A DNA stretch of 33,485 nucleotides from Chloroflexaceae bacterium (GTDB taxonomy: Bacteria > Chloroflexota > Chloroflexia > Chloroflexales > Chloroflexaceae). The notes under the pieces were generated by a model, which did no database searches, had not been told where the DNA came from, and was given only the letters and a program-made list of their open reading frames with translations. How positions within the stretch are numbered: the stretch's first letter is position 1; every line of letters begins with the position of its first letter. The position numbers and the translations under genes were made by a program. The stretch spans positions 1 to 33,485 of the forward strand of contig JAAURD010000028.1 in assembly GCA_012034075.1 (NCBI GenBank), written 5' to 3'. Below, in pieces: positions 33,052 to 33,485 of this stretch.

Positions 33052-33485
33052 TTATTGTTCGTTTACGCTATCGATAAGCCAGCTATTGCCATCATCTGCT
33101 ATTAAGTTGAAGATAAATGTTTGGCTGAACGATTTGCGGCACCCTGAGGGGCGATCAATGAAGGTGATCTTAGCCGATACGGTTGCCTGGTAGCTGTTCT
33201 GGCTCTGGGTAATGATATTTTGAGCGTAGACGTCACAGATTGCTGTCTGAAACCATGAGACATAGCTTTCAAAGTCCTTTTGGGATGCTTGAAAATTGGA
33301 ACTGAGGACATTCCATGCATCGCGGTAGTTTTCGGCTGCAATCATTTGCCAGTAGTTTTCAATGAAAATATCAGGAGGGATTCTTGGGATGGGGCTGGGA
33401 ATGACGCGGGTTGGCATTGGGCTTGGGAGGGGTTGGGTTGGCATTGGGCTTGGGAGGGGTTGGGTTGGCATTGGGCTTGGGTCAG
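33052..33485 (-). CDS. C-terminal part of a Pro-rich exported protein (partial)
   Basis: The gene enters from beyond the right edge. The visible 144 residues begin with a repeated Pro-rich linker (PMPTQPLPS units) and continue into a compact domain of about 105 residues: FIENYWQMIAAENYRDAWNV, LSSNFQAS, SYVSWFQTAICDVYAQ and a C-terminal GNSWLIDSVNEQ. This looks like the NTF2-like or YQ-A-W type domain found at the C-terminus of exported or kinase-linked proteins in Chloroflexota and cyanobacteria; the link is by eye. The linker suggests a surface location. An internal ATG at 33471 lies in the repeat and is not taken as the start. Confidence 0.75.
   Translation of the reverse strand, partial: DPSPMPTQPLPSPMPTQPLPSPMPTRVIPSPIPRIPPDIFIENYWQMIAAENYRDAWNVLSSNFQASQKDFESYVSWFQTAICDVYAQNIITQSQNSYQATVSAKITFIDRPSGCRKSFSQTFIFNLIADDGNSWLIDSVNEQ
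33411..33485. repeat. 27-bp tandem repeat with G-run pattern
   Basis: A 27-base unit (TTGGCATTGGGCTTGGGAGG plus GGTTGGG) is present nearly three times at the right edge and runs out of the window. It encodes the nine-residue unit PMPTQPLPS on the minus strand. On the plus strand each unit has four closely spaced G-runs, a G-quadruplex pattern. Confidence 0.85.

Overview
The window looks like a chromosomal segment of a member of the Chloroflexota (green non-sulfur bacteria, probably class Chloroflexia). This is inferred from protein style, not from a marker gene. The pointers are RsbR-like PAS/STAS proteins ending in a 'LSTPLIPISD' linker, a secreted protein with ETG...YW...NGG..FG repeat domains plus a TolB-type propeller, and a NurA/HerA pair. 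Base composition is moderate.

Layout. 1-5.1 kb (minus): the start of an unknown membrane-anchored protein, metH and proB, with a good promoter before proB. 5.2-9.8 kb (plus): a small conserved protein, a Ppx/GppA phosphatase, then glmS. The 600-base glmS leader contains a well-supported glmS self-cleaving ribozyme. 9.9-13.9 kb (minus): a CARF-domain (cyclic-oligoadenylate sensing) protein with a possible RelE-like tail, followed by a polytopic membrane protein fused to a clan-A glycoside hydrolase. 14.1-16.4 kb: a secreted propeller protein flanked by two gene remnants, one of a secreted ELWxxDGT-type protein and one of a type I restriction HsdR subunit. 16.7-23.0 kb: a small membrane protein and three STAS-domain sensors of the stressosome RsbR type, with a DUF4926 remnant and a complex foldback element between them. 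23.1-23.75 kb: a gene-free stretch with a 56-bp direct repeat, hairpins and DnaA-box-like words. 23.75-26.5 kb (minus): a bifunctional-nuclease-family gene with a textbook terminator, an orphan Wadjet JetA homologue, and three tRNA genes (Trp, Ser, Ser) directly upstream of it. 26.6-29.1 kb (minus): a secreted HExxH peptidase and prfB with its programmed +1 frameshift. 29.2-33.0 kb (minus): a nurA-herA operon in which herA is broken by one frameshift, with the same short repeats on both sides. 33.05 kb to the end: the C-terminal part of a Pro-rich secreted protein with a 27-bp tandem repeat.

How it fits together. Core metabolism (Met, Pro, amino sugars, translation termination) alternates with accessory material. 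The accessory part contains several defence or DNA-processing pieces without their usual partners: CARF without a CRISPR array or cas genes, JetA without JetBCD, an HsdR stub, a DUF4926 stub, and NurA with a frameshifted HerA. The strongest single observations are the glmS ribozyme with an extra two-hairpin insertion, the tRNA-linked orphan jetA, and the CARF protein with a RelE-like C-terminus.
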